Below, one piece after another: positions 35,866 to 44,537 of a stretch of DNA of 64,000 nt. Numbering within the stretch: position 1 is the stretch's first letter; each line of letters opens with the position of its first letter. The notes below the pieces were generated by a model, which saw only the letters and a program-made list of their open reading frames with translations, did no database searches and had not been told where the DNA came from. Position numbers and translations under genes: made by a program. The stretch is from Flemingiibacterium sp045586505 (lineage in GTDB: Bacteria; Bacillota; Clostridia; Oscillospirales; CAG-272): positions 1 to 64,000 of the forward strand of contig JAZNAL010000020.1 of the NCBI GenBank assembly GCA_045586505.1, given 5' to 3'.

Positions 35866-36774
35866 TCACGCTTCAAACAGCGCGTCTACAAAATCCTTTG
35901 ACTCAAACTCCTGCATATCATCCATCTTTTCACCGACACCGATGAATTTGACGGGGATGTTAAGCTCCTCCTTGATAGAGAATACGATGCCGCCCTTTGC
36001 GGTGCCGTCAAGCTTTGTTAAGATAAGTCCTGTGATGTCTGCGGCATTCTTGAATTCCTTTGCCTGATTTACGGCGTTCTGACCGGTGGTGGCGTCAAGC
36101 ACCAAAAGCGTCTCGCGGGACGCGCCGGGAAGCTCACGGTCGATGACTCGGTTGATCTTTGCAAGCTCGTCCATCAGATTCTTTTTGTTGTGAAGTCTGC
36201 CTGCAGTATCGACTATCAGCACATCCGCCTCGCGCTTCTTTGCGGCGCTGACAGCGTCGAATACCACTGCTGCGGGATCCGAGCCTTCGGTGTGCTTGAT
36301 GAGTTCCACGCCCACACGGTCAGCCCATACCTGAAGCTGATCAATAGCGGCGGCGCGGAAGGTGTCGGCGGCGGCAAGCACCACTTTTTTTCCCTGCGCT
36401 TTTAAGCGGTTCGCGATCTTGGCAATGGATGTGGTCTTACCCACGCCGTTAACGCCGATGACAAGTATCACGCTCGGTGTGCTTTCGAGCTTCAGCGGCT
36501 CACCTTCACCGATCATGCCTACAAGTATCTCCTGCAGCGCCAGGCGGCATTCCTCTGGCTCTGTGATACGCTCATCCTTTATTTTTTCGCGAAGACTCCG
36601 GATGATCATTTCGGTGGACTTTACTCCCACGTCCGCCATAATAAGCAGCTCCTCAAGCTCCTCAAGCATATCCTCGTCTACCTTGACGAAGCTTTTGAAG
36701 AGATTGTCCACTTGATTAAAGATGGCGTTTTTGGTTTTTGAAAGTCCTTCTTTTAATCGGTCAAAAAATCCCAT
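35866..36774 (-). CDS. ftsY: Signal recognition particle receptor FtsY
   Basis: The SRP receptor GTPase that docks ribosome-SRP complexes at the membrane. The 302 residues contain the N domain (residues 1-95) and the G domain, with GVNGVGKTT (about 107), DTAGRL (about 190) and TKLDGTAKGG (about 253). The long acidic A domain of E. coli FtsY is absent, as is usual in Firmicutes; the basic/hydrophobic N-terminus can serve for membrane contact. It directly abuts smc (stop and start adjacent). The SRP RNA is also in this window, at 55.3-55.6 kb. Confidence 0.97.
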   Translation of the reverse strand: MGFFDRLKEGLSKTKNAIFNQVDNLFKSFVKVDEDMLEELEELLIMADVGVKSTEMIIRSLREKIKDERITEPEECRLALQEILVGMIGEGEPLKLESTPSVILVIGVNGVGKTTSIAKIANRLKAQGKKVVLAAADTFRAAAIDQLQVWADRVGVELIKHTEGSDPAAVVFDAVSAAKKREADVLIVDTAGRLHNKKNLMDELAKINRVIDRELPGASRETLLVLDATTGQNAVNQAKEFKNAADITGLILTKLDGTAKGGIVFSIKEELNIPVKFIGVGEKMDDMQEFESKDFVDALFEA

Positions 36775-39700
36775 TTATTTTGTGTCTCCTAATTTTTCTT
36801 CCGCCTGCTTGATGTCGAGAGGCAGGACTGTGGAGATACCGCGCTCTTGCATGGTAACGCCGTAAATTCTGTCCGCCATCTCCATAGTACCGCGGCGGTG
36901 GGTGATAACGATAAACTGCGTTCTTACAGCATATCGGCTGAGATAATCGGCAAAGCGGAAAACATTGGCGTCATCCAGCGCCGCCTCTACCTCGTCAAAG
37001 ATACAGAACGGTGTGGGGTTTACGCGCAGTATCGCGAAGATCAGCGCGATTGCCACGAATGACTGCTCGCCGCCCGAAAGGAGGGTCATACTCTTGATGA
37101 CCTTTCCGGGAGGTGCTACTCGGATTTCGATGCCGCTGGTCAATACATTTTCGGGATCGGTCAGCGAAAGCTCCGCCGTACCGCCGCCGAACAGTTCGGC
37201 GAAAACCAGCTTGAAGTTGCGGTCGATCTCGTAGAATGCGGAGGTGAAGGTCTCACGCATCTCGGTTTCCAGCTTGATGATGATCTCAAGCAGATTGTCC
37301 TTGGATTTTTCAAGATCGGCGATCTGCTCGGACATAAAGTCAAAGCGGGTCTTGACCTCGGTATATTCCTCGATGGCATTAAGATTTACACTGCCCAGGT
37401 TCTTTAATTTGTTGCGGTATTCGGTGAGCTCGGTGTGGACTTCCTTGTAATTGTCCTTGGTGATCTCGGCGTAGCCGCATTCCTTGGCGGTAGTATAAGT
37501 AAGCTCGTAGTCGTCCCAAAGTCTCTCGGTGCGCTTATCCCGCTCGTCGGACAGATTCTTCTGACGGTTTTCCGCAAGTGTGTGGTCGCGGAAGCAAAGT
37601 TCGCGCTTGGTTGTCTTTTCACGAATCTGCACGCGGAGCTGATTCAGCTTTTGCTCATATTCAAGATTCTTGGCAGAGGTTGTACCGCGGTCACGCTCCA
37701 GCGATTCAATGGTCTTCGAGAGCTCATCAAGCTCTGTTCGCATGATTTTCAGCGATTCTGCCGCTGTGGTATTATCCTCGGAGAGGGACGCGCTCTGACG
37801 GTCATTTTCCTCAGCTTCGAAGGTGTTTTCCAAAAGACGGGACTTGGTTTCCTCCACCTCGCGCTCGCACAGCTCCACATCCTTGCCTGCCTCTGCACGG
37901 CGGACAAGCAGCTCGCTGTGAAGTCTCTCACATTCATCGATGGTTTCCTCAAGCTCTCCAAGCTTTGATATGCCGACCCCGCGCTCGGTAGTCAACCGCT
38001 CGGCTTCCGCGGCGATCTCATCGGTCTCGTTTTTCAGCTTCGAAATACCGTCGGCACGTTCAGCCGCATCGGTTTTGATGGCTTCCAGATCTCGTTCCAG
38101 CGACGCACGCATATTGCGCTCACCGCCCAGCTGGCTTCTTATAACCTCAAGCTGTGTATTCTCCGCGCCGATCAGCGACTGAAGCATGGCGACCTGGGAG
38201 GATACTGTGGAGGCTTCCTTGGATTTTGAATTTATGGCATTGTCGCACTTTACCTGCTGGCGCTTAAGCTCCTCAAGCTGCTCATTAAGCGCATCCGAAT
38301 CGCGCTTAAGCTTTTCAGTCTCTGTGCGGCGGGTGAGCATACCCGAGTCGCGCTTGGCGGAGCCGCCCGTAAACGATCCGCCCGCATTGATGACCTGACC
38401 GTCCAACGTCACCACGCGCACCTTGTAGCCCGTCGCCTTTGCCATCTCGGCACCGTTGTCGATGTTGTCGAAGATCAGTGTGGCACCGAGAAGATTGCGT
38501 ATAACGCCACTGAATTTTTCGTCAAATTCGATGACCTTGTCGGCAGTGCCGAGGTAGCCCGCGTATTTCTGGCACTCGCTCTCGGGGATCTGACTGTAGC
38601 GGGGCTTCATGGAGCTTATAGGATAGAAGGTCGCTCTGCCCGCGTTTTTATTCTTAAGGTGACGGATCGCCGCCTTGGCGGTGTTTTCGTCATCGACGAT
38701 TATATTCTGTATGTTCGCACCCAGCGCGGTCTCGATGGCAAGCGTATAACGGGCGCTTACATTTATAAGCCGAGATACGGGACCGTAGATCCTGCCGCCT
38801 CTTGCGTCTATATCCGAAACGCGGGTGGTTCCTTCAATATGTCCGGCGTCGTATTCGCTCATTACGAAGCGTACGCTCTGCGCGTAGCCCTCGAACAGCT
38901 CCTCCATGCGGCGGATAGCATCGATGCGGTGCTTTTTCGCGGTATATTCCAGGTAGACCTCGTTGGCTTTGTCGATACGCTCCTGCTTCTCACGCTTTAA
39001 TTTTTCCACCTCGGCGTTTATGCCCGCGATAGACTTGTTAAGCTCCTCGCTCTTGGCACGGTAGTCTGCGATGACCTTGTCTGCCTTTGCGGCACGGGAT
39101 TCAAGCATTGCGGAGCTTTCGGAATACTTTGCGATCTCCTCTTTGAGGGATTCCGCCTTGTCGCTGTCGGTCTTTTCCGTAGTGTCGAGCACCGACAGAC
39201 GGATGCGCAGATCCACAAGCCGATCCTCGCCGCGTTTTATTTCGGCAAGTCCGGCGTCCAGCTTTTCGCGAAGCGCATCGTGCTCGGATTTTGCAGCCTC
39301 ACCCTTGGCTTCAAGCTCGCAAAGCTCCTGCGACAGCGCTTCTGCTTTGACACTCGCCGCCTTAAGCGCGGATTCCTTTTCGGAAAGCAGTTCTTCAAGC
39401 TGTGCTCCACGCTCGGCAAACCGCGCCTTGGCATCGGTTTTTTCGGAGATCTGATGCTCACGGTGAGCGATATCGTTTTCGGCCAGTCTAATTTTACTGT
39501 CCAGCTCATGGGAGGTGCTGCGGGTCGCTTCAATGCGCGACTGAAGCTGTTCCTGCTTGTACTTGGATTCCTGGGAGGCTTCATATAAGCGCTCGTTCTG
39601 ATTTTCCAGCGTTTCAAGCGCTTCGGTGACGATGTCAAGCTCGTTTTTCGCCAAAGCCAGACGGTTATCGGCTTCCTTTAAGTCAGCCGACAGCTTGTCC

Positions 39701-40401
39701 ATGTCGTATATCCACAGCGAGACGTCGTCGCGCTTCTTGATCTCGTAGTATTCGAGGTATTTTCTCGCGCGCTCGGACTCACGCTCCAGCGGTCCCACGC
39801 GGCCTTCAAGCTCGGACATGATGTCGCGAAGTCTTGTCAGATTGTCGTCAACGTTTGACAGCTTACCCTCGGCTTCTTCCTTCTTGTAGCGGTATTTGGA
39901 AATACCTGCCGCCTCCTCGAAAATGGAACGACGCTCCTCGCTCTTGCGGGAGATGATCTCCGCGATTCGTCCCTGTCCGATGATGGAATAGCCCTCGCGT
40001 CCGACGCCTGTATTCATGAAAAGCTCATGGATATCGCGCAGTCTGACGGGCTTGCGGTTGATGAAATATTCGCTCTCGCCCTTACGATAGTAGCGGCGTG
40101 TGACCGATACCTCGTCGTAGGGTGTATCCATCTGACGGTCGGAGTTGTCGAAGGTGACCGATACCTCGGCGAAATTCATCTGCTTTCGGTCATCGGTACC
40201 GCCGAAGATGACGTCCTCCATCTTCGTGCCGCGGATCTGTCTTGATGAGACCTCACCCAGCACCCAACGCATCGCGTCCGAGATGTTGGATTTTCCGCTT
40301 CCGTTCGGGCCTACGACCACAGTCGCACCCTGGTCAAAATTCAGGACAGTACGATCTGGAAAGGACTTGAAACCGAACAGCTCAAGTGACTTTAAATACA
40401 T
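36775..40401 (-). CDS. smc: Chromosome segregation ATPase SMC
   Basis: Condensin ATPase that organises the nucleoid. The start at 40401 (MYLKSLELFGFKSF, AAAGGAG six bases upstream) is chosen over a frame extension to 40446. The 1208 residues have Walker A GPNGSGKSN (about 31-39), two long coiled coils, a hinge (about 510-660), the ABC signature LLSGGEQSF (about 1107) and Walker B CIFDEVEAALDD. It is placed between the radical SAM gene and ftsY; the rnc-smc-ftsY order is typical of Firmicutes. Confidence 0.98.
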   Translation of the reverse strand: MYLKSLELFGFKSFPDRTVLNFDQGATVVVGPNGSGKSNISDAMRWVLGEVSSRQIRGTKMEDVIFGGTDDRKQMNFAEVSVTFDNSDRQMDTPYDEVSVTRRYYRKGESEYFINRKPVRLRDIHELFMNTGVGREGYSIIGQGRIAEIISRKSEERRSIFEEAAGISKYRYKKEEAEGKLSNVDDNLTRLRDIMSELEGRVGPLERESERARKYLEYYEIKKRDDVSLWIYDMDKLSADLKEADNRLALAKNELDIVTEALETLENQNERLYEASQESKYKQEQLQSRIEATRSTSHELDSKIRLAENDIAHREHQISEKTDAKARFAERGAQLEELLSEKESALKAASVKAEALSQELCELEAKGEAAKSEHDALREKLDAGLAEIKRGEDRLVDLRIRLSVLDTTEKTDSDKAESLKEEIAKYSESSAMLESRAAKADKVIADYRAKSEELNKSIAGINAEVEKLKREKQERIDKANEVYLEYTAKKHRIDAIRRMEELFEGYAQSVRFVMSEYDAGHIEGTTRVSDIDARGGRIYGPVSRLINVSARYTLAIETALGANIQNIIVDDENTAKAAIRHLKNKNAGRATFYPISSMKPRYSQIPESECQKYAGYLGTADKVIEFDEKFSGVIRNLLGATLIFDNIDNGAEMAKATGYKVRVVTLDGQVINAGGSFTGGSAKRDSGMLTRRTETEKLKRDSDALNEQLEELKRQQVKCDNAINSKSKEASTVSSQVAMLQSLIGAENTQLEVIRSQLGGERNMRASLERDLEAIKTDAAERADGISKLKNETDEIAAEAERLTTERGVGISKLGELEETIDECERLHSELLVRRAEAGKDVELCEREVEETKSRLLENTFEAEENDRQSASLSEDNTTAAESLKIMRTELDELSKTIESLERDRGTTSAKNLEYEQKLNQLRVQIREKTTKRELCFRDHTLAENRQKNLSDERDKRTERLWDDYELTYTTAKECGYAEITKDNYKEVHTELTEYRNKLKNLGSVNLNAIEEYTEVKTRFDFMSEQIADLEKSKDNLLEIIIKLETEMRETFTSAFYEIDRNFKLVFAELFGGGTAELSLTDPENVLTSGIEIRVAPPGKVIKSMTLLSGGEQSFVAIALIFAILRVNPTPFCIFDEVEAALDDANVFRFADYLSRYAVRTQFIVITHRRGTMEMADRIYGVTMQERGISTVLPLDIKQAEEKLGDTK

Positions 40402-40442
40402 ATTGGTTTTCTCCTTTCCGCTTAATTTTTCATATTCATGCG

Positions 40443-41465
40443 TCAATATTCTATCTTGATATTATACCATAAAAGCGACGGATTTTCAATGATTTTTACA
40501 CTTTTTACATTGTATTCATCATGAAGTCGCTGTTTGTTGCATCGCTTCTGTCCCGATGCTTTTGAAACATCGCCGCGCGGGACGTATATTTTGATATCCC
40601 TTCCCGACAGCTTATCCGTAAGGCCGTTTGCCTTTATATATTCGCGGATCCTTTGCATGTACAGCTCCGAATAGACCATCTCGCCCATGGCGCTGTGATA
40701 CGCACCGCCCGCGATGGTGCCCGGCTCAAACAGATTATCCGCCGCACACAGTCCCACACGTATTACGGGGAGCCGGTGCTCCGCGAACACGGAAAGCGCT
40801 GCCGCAGAGCGGCTTACCGCTTCCGTGAGAGTCAGCGGTATGTACTCGCCGCCCTTCATCATATCGCACAGCTTGGTGTCGCAGAATACCACCGTGGGAT
40901 AAATCCGCGCCGCGTCGCAACCGAGTGCGGCGATTTCACGTGCGGTATCTATATCATCTGCTGCCGTGGAATTTGGCAGACCGATCATCATCTGTCCCAC
41001 TAAATTGAAGCCGCGCGCCTTTATCATACGGCAGGCAGTTCGCGCACATTCGGCGGTGTGCCCGCGTTTGGACGCAGCAAGCACACGATCATTCATGCTT
41101 TGAAGCCCGAGCTCGATATCGGTGACGTGATGCGCCGCGAGAATGTCGAGAATATCTTCGTCGATGTAGTCGGGGCGGGTGGAGAGCCGTATTGACGATG
41201 CCTTGCCCTCGTTGATATAACGCCCCGCAAGCCCTAAAAGATACAGCATATCACCGCGGTCGATGCCGGTGAAGCTTCCGCCGAAAAAGGCGATCTCCAC
41301 CTCTGCGCTATTATAGTCGATGGTGGAAACAGCCCGCGAAAGCTCGTCTCCCACCGAGGTGATGTCAAATTCGGTTTTTCCCGAAATGCGCCGCTGATTG
41401 CAGAATACGCAGTTGTTTGGGCATCCCATGTGGGGGATGAATATCGGGATGTTTATGTGTCTCAT
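40443..41465 (-). CDS. Elp3/HemN-like radical SAM protein
   Basis: A 340-residue radical SAM enzyme with the Elp3-like cluster motif CPNNCVFC at residues 15-22 (Cys 15, 19, 22), the FFGGSFTGI glycine loop and LGLQSMNDRVL. This is the type found between rnc and smc in many Clostridia; it lacks the acetyltransferase domain of true Elp3. The substrate is unknown (tRNA modification is one guess). The C-terminal 40 residues are basic (SKASGQKRCNKQRLH). Its start overlaps the rnc stop by four bases. Confidence 0.88.
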   Translation of the reverse strand: MRHINIPIFIPHMGCPNNCVFCNQRRISGKTEFDITSVGDELSRAVSTIDYNSAEVEIAFFGGSFTGIDRGDMLYLLGLAGRYINEGKASSIRLSTRPDYIDEDILDILAAHHVTDIELGLQSMNDRVLAASKRGHTAECARTACRMIKARGFNLVGQMMIGLPNSTAADDIDTAREIAALGCDAARIYPTVVFCDTKLCDMMKGGEYIPLTLTEAVSRSAAALSVFAEHRLPVIRVGLCAADNLFEPGTIAGGAYHSAMGEMVYSELYMQRIREYIKANGLTDKLSGRDIKIYVPRGDVSKASGQKRCNKQRLHDEYNVKSVKIIENPSLLWYNIKIEY

Positions 41466-42175
41466 TTGTCTCCGAACAGGATGAGCGCTTCCTTTGCGGC
41501 AAGCTGTTCCGCTTCGCGCTTGCTTTTACCCTTACCGTGACCGATAACATTGCTGTTGAGTCTTGCCTCCACGGTGAATATCTTGGCGTGGTCGGGACCG
41601 CTCTCGTCGGTGAGCACATATTCCAGCAGCTCGCCGTGCTCCTGCTGTACTATCTGCTGAAGCAGGGTCTTGTAGTCCTTGTTCTTGCCGTTTTCCACAA
41701 ACTGCTTGATTTCCGGTATGACCCGCGGGAGCAGGAATTTTTCCACTGCGTCCCGTGAGCCGGAATCAAGATAAATTGACGCAATCAGTGCTTCGAAGGC
41801 ATCCGCGAGGATTGATACCCGCTCGCGTCCGTGACTTAATTCTTCACCGTGACCCAGCCGCATATATTTGCCAAGCCCAAGATCCAGCGCCAGCTTGCCA
41901 AGCGTCTTTTCGCATACCGCGCTTGCGCGGATACGGGTAAGATCGCCTTCGGGCGTGTCGGGATAGTGGCGGAACAGGTAGTCGCTGACTATTATGGACA
42001 GCACCGAGTCTCCGAGAAACTCCAGCCGCTCGTTATACTCCACCTGCTCCCCTCTTGGCTTGCACTCGTTTGCATATGACGAGTGCGTAAGCGCCGTCAA
42101 AAGAAGCTGTGTGTTTTTGTATTTGTATCCGATCTTATCTTCAAGTCCCACTATGGGGAGCGGAAGCTTTTCCAT
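41462..42175 (-). CDS. rnc: Ribonuclease III
   Basis: The dsRNA endonuclease that processes rRNA and SRP RNA precursors. The 237 residues contain the catalytic signature ERLEFLGDSVLS (about 49-60), a second acidic cluster ILADAFEALIASIY, and a C-terminal dsRNA-binding domain ending HGKGKSKREAEQLAAKEAL. It lies 18 bases after plsX; the acpP gene often found between them is absent here. Confidence 0.97.
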   Translation of the reverse strand: MEKLPLPIVGLEDKIGYKYKNTQLLLTALTHSSYANECKPRGEQVEYNERLEFLGDSVLSIIVSDYLFRHYPDTPEGDLTRIRASAVCEKTLGKLALDLGLGKYMRLGHGEELSHGRERVSILADAFEALIASIYLDSGSRDAVEKFLLPRVIPEIKQFVENGKNKDYKTLLQQIVQQEHGELLEYVLTDESGPDHAKIFTVEARLNSNVIGHGKGKSKREAEQLAAKEALILFGDK

Positions 42176-42193
42176 CAGAAATCTCCTAAACTT

Positions 42194-43198
42194 TTATTTT
42201 GTATCCGATAAACGCGCTATCTGTTCATTTATCATGGTGCCTACATCGTGAAGCACATATTCCCGCGCCTGACGTATCGCGTTTTTGATGGCAAGCGCAT
42301 CCGAGCTGCCGTGAGCCTTGAATACGGGCTTTGCGATGCCGAGAAACGGTGCTCCGCCGTATTCGCTGGCGTCGAATTCCTTTTTAAGCTTCCCGAATTC
42401 GCCCTTTATGAGCGCCGCGGACAGCATATTGACGGGATTTTTCTTGTACATTGCCTTCAGCTTGCCGAGAATGAATTTGCTCATGCCCTCGATGGTCTTA
42501 AGCAAAATGTTGCCCGTAAAGCCGTCGGTGACGAGCACGTCGCACTCGCCAAATGGAAGCTGATTTCCCTCGATGTTGCCGACAAAATTGATGCCGTCAG
42601 AAGAGGCAAGCTGTTTGTGAGCCTCCACCATCAAGGGCGTACCCTTGTGCTCCTCGGTGCCGTTGCTTATAAGTCCCACACGGGGATTTTTGACGCCCAG
42701 CACCTCTTTTGTGTATATGGAGCCGAGCACTGCAAATTGAACCAGAAGCTCGGGTGTGACAGTCACATTGGATCCGGAATCAAGTAACAGAAGCGGCGTT
42801 TCCATTGGAAGCACTGTTGCGATGGCTCCGTGCTTGATGCCGCTGACGCAGTGAACCAGCACGCTTGCGCCTGTCATAAGTGCACCCGTATTACCTGCGG
42901 ATATAAACGCTTCGCCTTCACCGTCGGCTAATTTGCGAAGTCCAATTCCCATCGAGGAGTTTTTCTTCGCCGCGACCACCGATCTCGGCGAGTCCTCCAT
43001 GGTAACCACATCAGGGCAGTCAACAAGCGTTATGCGCTCAAGTGAGAGGTTTTCCTTCTCACAGATCGCACATATCTGGGCTTCTTTGCCGGTTACGATC
43101 AGCTCCACATCTGAGTATTCCTTGAGCGCAAGTGCCGCGCCCTTTATAATTTCAGCAGGAGCATTGTCACCGCCCATTGCATCAAGTATCAGCTTCAT
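42194..43198 (-). CDS. plsX: Phosphate acyltransferase PlsX
   Basis: Converts acyl-ACP to acyl-phosphate for phospholipid synthesis; peripheral to the membrane. The start at 43198 (334 aa, MKLILDAMGGDNAPAEIIKG) has AAGGA upstream; the open frame to 43327 lies within trmFO and is rejected. Typical segments are SAGNTGALM, LLDSGSN and DGFTGNILLKTIEG. It overlaps the trmFO 3' end by 17 bases. No fapR or fab genes adjoin. Confidence 0.95.
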   Translation of the reverse strand: MKLILDAMGGDNAPAEIIKGAALALKEYSDVELIVTGKEAQICAICEKENLSLERITLVDCPDVVTMEDSPRSVVAAKKNSSMGIGLRKLADGEGEAFISAGNTGALMTGASVLVHCVSGIKHGAIATVLPMETPLLLLDSGSNVTVTPELLVQFAVLGSIYTKEVLGVKNPRVGLISNGTEEHKGTPLMVEAHKQLASSDGINFVGNIEGNQLPFGECDVLVTDGFTGNILLKTIEGMSKFILGKLKAMYKKNPVNMLSAALIKGEFGKLKKEFDASEYGGAPFLGIAKPVFKAHGSSDALAIKNAIRQAREYVLHDVGTMINEQIARLSDTK

Positions 43199-44537
43199 TT
43201 GATGGTTCCTTATCTGCCACAAATTCTTTGATGTATTCGATTGCGCGCAGACCCATAGCCTCGCCGCGTGCTTTTTTGCCGCCCTTGACCTTGTGCGAAA
43301 GCGGCTTAACAAGCCCGAAGTTGGCATTCATCGGCTGGAACTTTTCAACACCGGGATCGCTGACGTATGCCGCAAGCGAGCCGATTACGCTTTCGCCGCC
43401 GAATATTACGGGGCCCAGTCCCAGTGCCAGACGTGCGGCATTGAGTCCCGCCACAAGTCCGGAGGACGCGCTTTCAACATATCCCTCCACGCCGGTCATC
43501 TGACCAGCGAAGAAAAGCCCGGGACGGTTTCTTAACATATATGTGGCATCCAGCAGCTTCGGCGAGTTCATGAAGGTGTTGCGGTGCATTACGCCGTAGC
43601 GTAAAAACTCCGCGTTTTCAAGTCCGGGTATCATGCCAAACACACGCTTCTGCTCGGGGAATTTCAAATGGGTCTGGAAGCCAACGATGTTGTACATACT
43701 CTTTGCGGAATTTTCCTGGCGAAGCTGTACGATGGCGTACGCCTCGCCGCCTGTATCGGGGAGAGTGATGCCTACAGGCTTCATGGGACCGAAAAGCAGG
43801 GTGTCATGTCCGCGCTTTGCCATGACCTCTACGGGCATACAGCCTTCAAATACCTTGAGCTGTCCCGCTTTGTCGAAATCCTTCAGCTCGGCTTCCTCGG
43901 CGGTGATGAGCGCTTCCCAGAAGCGATCATATTCCTCCTTGGTGAATGGGCAGTTGATATACGATGCTTCGCCCTTGTCATAGCGGGAGGCAAAGAATGC
44001 CTTTGTCATATCGATGGACTCGAAGCTGACAATGGGTGCCGCCGCATCGAAAAAGCTGAGGTAATCGCCGCCGATCAGCTCGCCGATGGAGACTGACAGC
44101 GCCTCTGAGGTGAGCGGACCGCTGGCAATCACGGTGATGCCGTCGGGAATTTCGGTGACCTCGCCCTCGATTACTTCAACGAGGGGATGATTTTTGAGCT
44201 TGCCTGTGATATAATCGGAGAACAGCTCGCGGTCCACCGCAAGCGCACTGCCTGCAGGCACCTCGGAGGCATACGCCGCCTCGATGATGAGGGAGCCAAG
44301 GAGCTTCATTTCCTCTTTAAGCACTCCCACCGCGTTTGAGATCATATTGGAGCGCAGGGAGTTGGAGCAGACCAGTTCCGCAAAGCCGGCGGAGTGGTGT
44401 GCGGGGGAATATTTCTGTGGTTTTATTTCGTAAAGCCGCACCCGCACGCCGAGCTGTATTGCCTGCCATGCTGCTTCACAGCCTGCAAGACCCGCTCCGA
44501 CGATGTTTATTATGGGTGTATTATTCTGCACTGTCAT
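43182..44537 (-). CDS. trmFO: Folate/FAD-dependent tRNA uridine-54 methyltransferase TrmFO
   Basis: Makes ribothymidine at position 54 of tRNA using methylene-tetrahydrofolate and FAD, the route typical of Firmicutes. The N-terminal FAD loop is INIVGAGLAGCEAAWQ; the LVCSNSLRSNMISNAVG segment and the C-terminal LYFAGQ-type loop (LFFAGQMTGVEGYVES) fit the family. The ATG at 44537 (451 aa) overlaps the topA end by 17 bases; a frame extension to 44576 lies inside topA. The ribosome site is weak (GAGAAATTGAG), so coupling to topA is likely. Confidence 0.94.
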   Translation of the reverse strand: MTVQNNTPIINIVGAGLAGCEAAWQAIQLGVRVRLYEIKPQKYSPAHHSAGFAELVCSNSLRSNMISNAVGVLKEEMKLLGSLIIEAAYASEVPAGSALAVDRELFSDYITGKLKNHPLVEVIEGEVTEIPDGITVIASGPLTSEALSVSIGELIGGDYLSFFDAAAPIVSFESIDMTKAFFASRYDKGEASYINCPFTKEEYDRFWEALITAEEAELKDFDKAGQLKVFEGCMPVEVMAKRGHDTLLFGPMKPVGITLPDTGGEAYAIVQLRQENSAKSMYNIVGFQTHLKFPEQKRVFGMIPGLENAEFLRYGVMHRNTFMNSPKLLDATYMLRNRPGLFFAGQMTGVEGYVESASSGLVAGLNAARLALGLGPVIFGGESVIGSLAAYVSDPGVEKFQPMNANFGLVKPLSHKVKGGKKARGEAMGLRAIEYIKEFVADKEPSNEADT